Virus record (IMG/VR): IMGVR_UViG_3300021077_000123
Coordinates: 1 to 26,493 of that record
DNA length: 26,493 bases
Strand: one strand, 5' to 3'
From: a virus
The first letter of the stretch is position 1, and each line of letters starts with the position of its first letter. Positions 25,101 to 26,493 of this stretch are shown piece after piece. Below the pieces are notes generated by a model that was not told the origin of the DNA, made no database searches, and was given only the letters and a program-made list of their open reading frames with translations. The position numbers and the translations under genes were made by a program.

Positions 25101-26157
25101 CGGTAGCTGAGTCGATTACGTTTTCAAGACCAATTCCGTTTGATTTTTCTTCATATCCATTCCCATCGTCAATATAAAGAACAGTTGGTTTGTTTTTCCT
25201 GCGAACAACATTTGCAGAAAGAACAGAAGAAGCTTCGTCAGCTGCGGAAATGTCAACAATAGCATTTTTAATAGCCGCAGATGTTCCTCTTTGTTTGTTG
25301 GAACGGTTTTGACGAATTCGGTCTCTGTAGCTATTATCAGTCTCTATATCTCTACCAAAGCTGGTATTTTGTGGGTTTGTTACTTGAGCGGTGGAAAAGG
25401 GAGGAGAGTTACCAAATGAGGTTATATTGTTAGCTGGTAAATTTCCTGAGATACCGTCTACGCTGCAAATAATAGAAACTGAGTTGACTTCACTTTCTCC
25501 ATCAGGAATAGTTGCGTATTTAGTTGTATAGAAAGTAACGGGAGAGGTAGACGCTCCTTGAGGGGTAGAGACGATTTGCCCAACCTGAATTGGTCTTTCT
25601 CCTCCTTGCGCAAGAATTACCTCTTCCCCTTGGTTGTGAAATTTGGTTGTTGAGGTGGCCTGTAGCGTCCAAAAAGAGTTTGAGTCTGTTTTTGAGGAAT
25701 ATGAAATAGGGCCTTCATAATTTGAAGTCCCTCTGCCTAAGTAAATCTGTCCACTTGTAGGAGCAGCGTCAAACGTATTTCCTTTAGAGATATATAACGT
25801 TACAGATCCAACTATAGGAGCTGGCTTGCCATGGTATAGGATAGAGCCTGTCTTTTGAAACGCCGTATCATTTATAGTAACAAGCCCCTGAGCAGCTCTT
25901 TTTTGTCTCCGTTTTACGTTTTCATCGTTTCCGATCCGATCAAGCGTTAGTCCTTCTGCGCTATCTAGATCTTTAGACAAAAGCGAAGTGAAAATGTCGG
26001 CAGAGATTTTAGCGTCAGTTTGGCTCGCTGCTTCAAAAATTGTAAGTAGCTGTCCCCCAGGAATAAATCGCTTGACCCCTAACCTAGCACGCGCTGCATT
26101 AAGTTGAGTCCCTAAAATAGCCTGGTAAGATAAAGGCGTTGGAGTCGATTTTGCCAT
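19174..26157 (-). CDS. Giant baseplate-J protein with inserted Kelch propeller
   Basis: 2327 aa from the ATG at 26157 (MAKSTPTPLSYQ); an in-frame ATG at 26181 would translate the -35 box of the divergent promoter and is disfavoured by comparison with the 14918 gene. Residues of about 70-310 match the baseplate-J/gp47 core: EGLTLDRIGND, a GNLPANNIT-type segment and the RDIETDNSYRDRIRQ motif. The last 140 residues (about 2190-2327; AEVKRVIYGD, LQVRLQSN, IGVPIAISDIISAVQGVNGV) match the J C-terminal domain. Between them is a roughly 1900-residue insertion. At about 740-1120 it has seven Kelch turns (VIVIGG, VFIAGG, VLIAGG, IMVFGG, VLVAAG, KIVAGG, IASFGG). The role is baseplate wedge plus probable receptor or glycan contact. 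Confidence 0.87.
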   Translation of the reverse strand: MAKSTPTPLSYQAILGTQLNAARARLGVKRFIPGGQLLTIFEAASQTDAKISADIFTSLLSKDLDSAEGLTLDRIGNDENVKRRQKRAAQGLVTINDTAFQKTGSILYHGKPAPIVGSVTLYISKGNTFDAAPTSGQIYLGRGTSNYEGPISYSSKTDSNSFWTLQATSTTKFHNQGEEVILAQGGERPIQVGQIVSTPQGASTSPVTFYTTKYATIPDGESEVNSVSIICSVDGISGNLPANNITSFGNSPPFSTAQVTNPQNTSFGRDIETDNSYRDRIRQNRSNKQRGTSAAIKNAIVDISAADEASSVLSANVVRRKNKPTVLYIDDGNGYEEKSNGIGLENVIDSATGGETDFLTTFSPIAQAFVEASNFAPWSIPDGAELTLTIGGVSSTHYFDQNTDTSVSAFDMISSINSDPDCLFQARTTQSGSSFAIFSKSENNDDIQVVLGPNPETDVAIICGLSTTPVYTSSLYLNDKLLSKDGSLAQIISNQFSLWKPLFTSETIVLETDNTGSFTYTITDADFQALGHSILSNATPQIWSDVLTNSLPGITATPQNDQVILTSNKGKSDSASVSISGGSLVTKGVFNAGTSTGISNDYQIDRSVGSIALNFPLSQFDRLSLGTQWAEAFVETDMGTTPISLDSDSTYYICVDDPEATIIPTGIFNKGTYHSSLLPNGSSAVSNSFEIQDANNTSMSIPGLKQGDWLLLTDPAFPSNWEGIYRNENQGESFVIEKDADTATRIGHTATSTSSSSVIVIGGCTSIQPGIGLPGVLKGRNVTGDCQKYNPVDGSWTQLPNMITPRAYHTATLLNSGKVFIAGGFDSSGSPTATTELYDPTLNTFTSGPPLPISDSNSTPQPRVHHTATLLDNGMVLIAGGCSSTTLGSGALNTSIQYNPPGNLYQSSPSVLMSTPRYGHRAVKTTGGIMVFGGISTIANPAIMVSSAELYSDTFHSWSSMPGASLATPRAFFGLATNGTVLVAAGNATRLNLDNSKTDSISTGTYQVLTLGPNTWGTEKSIVHDHPSWSAEFVQTDLVVSATSNKIVAGGININTGSNSYPVSDYFYTPSTDLWATVNGGPPYILNVLGSKEASCPVAITGADTIASFGGAISNDSFSSSFSGIANTDLVDCSGTNRLHPVPNFSSTVLANGRLKAVRSKYPISTVSVPSNSGFLYTANSLVPVLNLGGEDIIANPFQTTKIRLSTLSSEGSLLLVDQDVALPSFSPNNIVISQRSQYASVNSGSGIGTPLGLQLRTVGAKTKASSDALPQILDTPMYSETQGSFYNPEPVPPNGTVVGLRSNPVGGTNSTFLINNVFGNCKGIRGVIGNLSSTQTNIASDFENYSLSNKISLRSEVPVIVSNPVYIASPFKFSVTDTLNVSVDGDNNTKAFVIPMARKLGTNGTYQSPLSLKDADNSNKTISSAFGIDYNFNDFAIISRARVLTDASDTTKRILWRYYRFGEEGNSAAIRYVYPTSPNQPVSVSMGDNQDSFYRGSPRATIDVNVGSGALRKNRNISANTRLGVCKVSATGATTKVWSTYIFTGFTVTQGSRPVTNGETYLDIEFPSTLDDPGLNAGDVLWYEGASPTSLSLQNGQFKIKAISKTSPTSWRITIESYLLDNNALNDGTIWNAVANPGTISTDPNQKARFDDEVAVGDLVKIIMPGSAGSSLPSRLINASTMRIASIDANRQLIECYQLNPDLTTASTVVWTLLDKQSDLQIFALATTTASSLASVVNSDPNSPVSATITGTGLGSLTIADWDAQNSYDARSLFSDGVNYVKATNSPANTTLPTTFDLKLPVSSTLATNSDFTNEIFYLAPQLTDSVVQWLNTPAITGLWSVADVSSSENGTKVQIQTNTPGKAGSVFVQGGSANLKTASVIGNAVSTPIHANSPLLGMVLTTTKAESEGFCGNSWIELNNTSVCPKITNEASPIWGNNNSVLSINSSGVFTFSSTPYSKLNLQNASLNNEAVFNVEKIGRYTTINIPKSVCQYSYANLSKLVAGNWLSIRHMYDSISPTNCGVFKILRFSQTEAIYTIWIDNLNSVDETAGAELIVLSDESPVVGDSLVINTDMFGEKNKGSWTIVDVGKFYTDTTITVSLDKNKTTSFSGNVPTLSKDIGIVEKAPTHGVKKLITISPNASNSDNVDLLIDDSGNLPLWNESAGTIVKALDKLDFPNSVKNGTDAYRYNSGLIAEVKRVIYGDSADPDNYSGYVSEGASVLIQGPTIKQIKLTLQVRLQSNTPNIDTIGAIKSAASGVINASEIGVPIAISDIISAVQGVNGVVAVSVISPEYSSVKDQIPVRGQEKAMVVDFENDIHVLVVGT

Positions 26158-26174
26158 CTTTTTAAAGATTGTTG

Positions 26175-26202
26175 TTGACATGTCGCTGATTTTATAGATA
26201 AT
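26175..26202 (+). promoter_or_regulatory. Sigma70-like promoter, leaderless type
   Basis: TTGACA (26175-26180), 16-bp spacer, GATAAT (26197-26202), then 6 nt to the ATG at 26209. AAGATT at 26165-26170 is the shared divergent box. Confidence 0.6.
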
Positions 26203-26208
26203 TAGAAC

Positions 26209-26403
26209 ATGTATCTTTCTACTATTAAAGCCAAATACACCACAGAGTGTTCAAAATGCGGACTTAAGATCTATAAAGGATGTCTAGCTTTTTGGAACCC
26301 AGAAAACAAAAGGATTTATCATGTGTTTTGCTGTCCAATTAAGCCAACAGAATACCGCTATACGTCAGATAAAAAAGTAAAACATCCGGTTGACACTATT
26401 TAA
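26209..26403 (+). CDS. Small zinc-finger-like protein
   Basis: 64 aa (MYLSTIKAKYTTECSKCGLK and following). A CxxC knuckle (C14, C17) followed by a KG turn, aromatic residues and HVFCC (H38, C41, C42) gives a CxxC...HxxC zinc-binding arrangement found in many small phage proteins. The function is unknown; nucleic-acid or protein binding is possible. It is divergent from the giant baseplate gene and has its own promoter, with no Shine-Dalgarno sequence. The last codons (VDTI) overlap the -35 box of the next promoter. Confidence 0.72.
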   Translation: MYLSTIKAKYTTECSKCGLKIYKGCLAFWNPENKRIYHVFCCPIKPTEYRYTSDKKVKHPVDTI

Positions 26404-26417
26404 AAACAAAGTATAAT
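26390..26417 (+). promoter_or_regulatory. Consensus sigma70 promoter
   Basis: TTGACA (26390-26395), 16-bp spacer, perfect TATAAT (26412-26417), then 12 nt to the ATG at 26430. The leader would be about 5 nt and lacks a Shine-Dalgarno sequence. Confidence 0.7.
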
Positions 26418-26429
26418 AGAAACTCTAAA

Positions 26430-26493
26430 ATGCAAAAGTACAAATTCACAAAAGAAACCCTACAATTTTTTGGCCGCACCTTACACCGAATTG
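26430..26493 (+). CDS. N-terminus of beta-helix-type phage protein, cut by window end
   Basis: 21 codons are visible: MQKYKFTKETLQFFGRTLHR and I. From memory of phage proteins, KYKFTxET...GxTLHRI is the usual N-terminus of proteins that continue into left-handed beta-helix hexapeptides (GNAWVYGDA-like). The fragment at the very start of this window has exactly that C-terminal repeat type, so the two are probably relatives. The rest lies outside the window. Confidence 0.6.
   Translation, partial: MQKYKFTKETLQFFGRTLHRI

Noticed and set aside
20195-25177. Rightward frames of 62-130 aa inside the giant baseplate gene
   Set aside because: Shadows of a continuous leftward coding frame; none has a promoter of the TTGACA type or a ribosome-binding site next to its start.
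26158-26181. Start of the giant baseplate protein at 26181 (MSTTIFKK)
   Set aside because: Those codons are the antisense of the AAGATT-N4-TTGACA box; the 14918 gene, with the same box, starts after it, so 26157 is preferred.
1-26493. Prophage integration signals, integrase, transposase or IS elements
   Set aside because: No integrase or transposase motif, no flanking inverted repeats or target duplications were seen in the window.

Overview
The window is a segment of a larger genome of a tailed, contractile-tail (myovirus-type) bacteriophage. The basis is a baseplate-J protein followed by a series of tail, baseplate and fibre genes, alongside phage-type enzymes (a T4 Rnl1-like RNA ligase, a FEN-type 5'-nuclease, an M15 peptidase, phage-style Prs and NadV). 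No terminase, portal, capsid or polymerase gene is present, so it is not a complete genome. The host cannot be named. Shine-Dalgarno sequences and sigma70-like promoters point to a bacterial host, and base composition is moderately AT-rich by eye.

Positions 1-8875 are almost entirely rightward and look like early or accessory genes. In order they are: the 3' end of a hexapeptide-repeat beta-helix protein; a membrane-anchored protein; a HAD-family phosphatase; a short leftward ORF; a metallophosphoesterase; an Rnl1-type RNA ligase; a PRPP-synthetase homologue; a nicotinamide phosphoribosyltransferase homologue; an RyR-domain protein broken by a one-base frameshift; a leftward M15 peptidase (probable endolysin); four small overlapping ORFs; and a 5'-3' exonuclease. 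The adjacent Prs and NadV homologues form an NAD+ regeneration module and match the layout of the phage NARP1 pathway. With the RNA ligase and phosphatases, this block reads as counter-defence and RNA/NAD repair.

Positions 8878-26157 are leftward structural genes. In transcription order they are: a giant baseplate-J protein (about 2330 aa) with a Kelch propeller inside it; a tail protein; a second Kelch protein; an unknown structural protein; a tail-tube-like protein; a 702-aa structural protein; a glycine-rich adhesin-like protein; and a 781-aa fibre with two tandem 275-residue repeats. Small rightward genes with their own promoters sit at 14971 and 26209, and another starts at 26430.

The most unusual feature is regulatory. 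Seven rightward TTGAC(A/T/G) promoters have 16-17 bp spacers. In five of them the -10 hexamer lies only 6-7 nt before the ATG, which predicts leaderless mRNAs. Four promoters share an AAGATT-N4-TTGAC(A/T) box between divergent genes. In each, the reverse complement AATCTT lies 6-7 nt before the start codon of the leftward gene, so the box may be a shared two-way control element.
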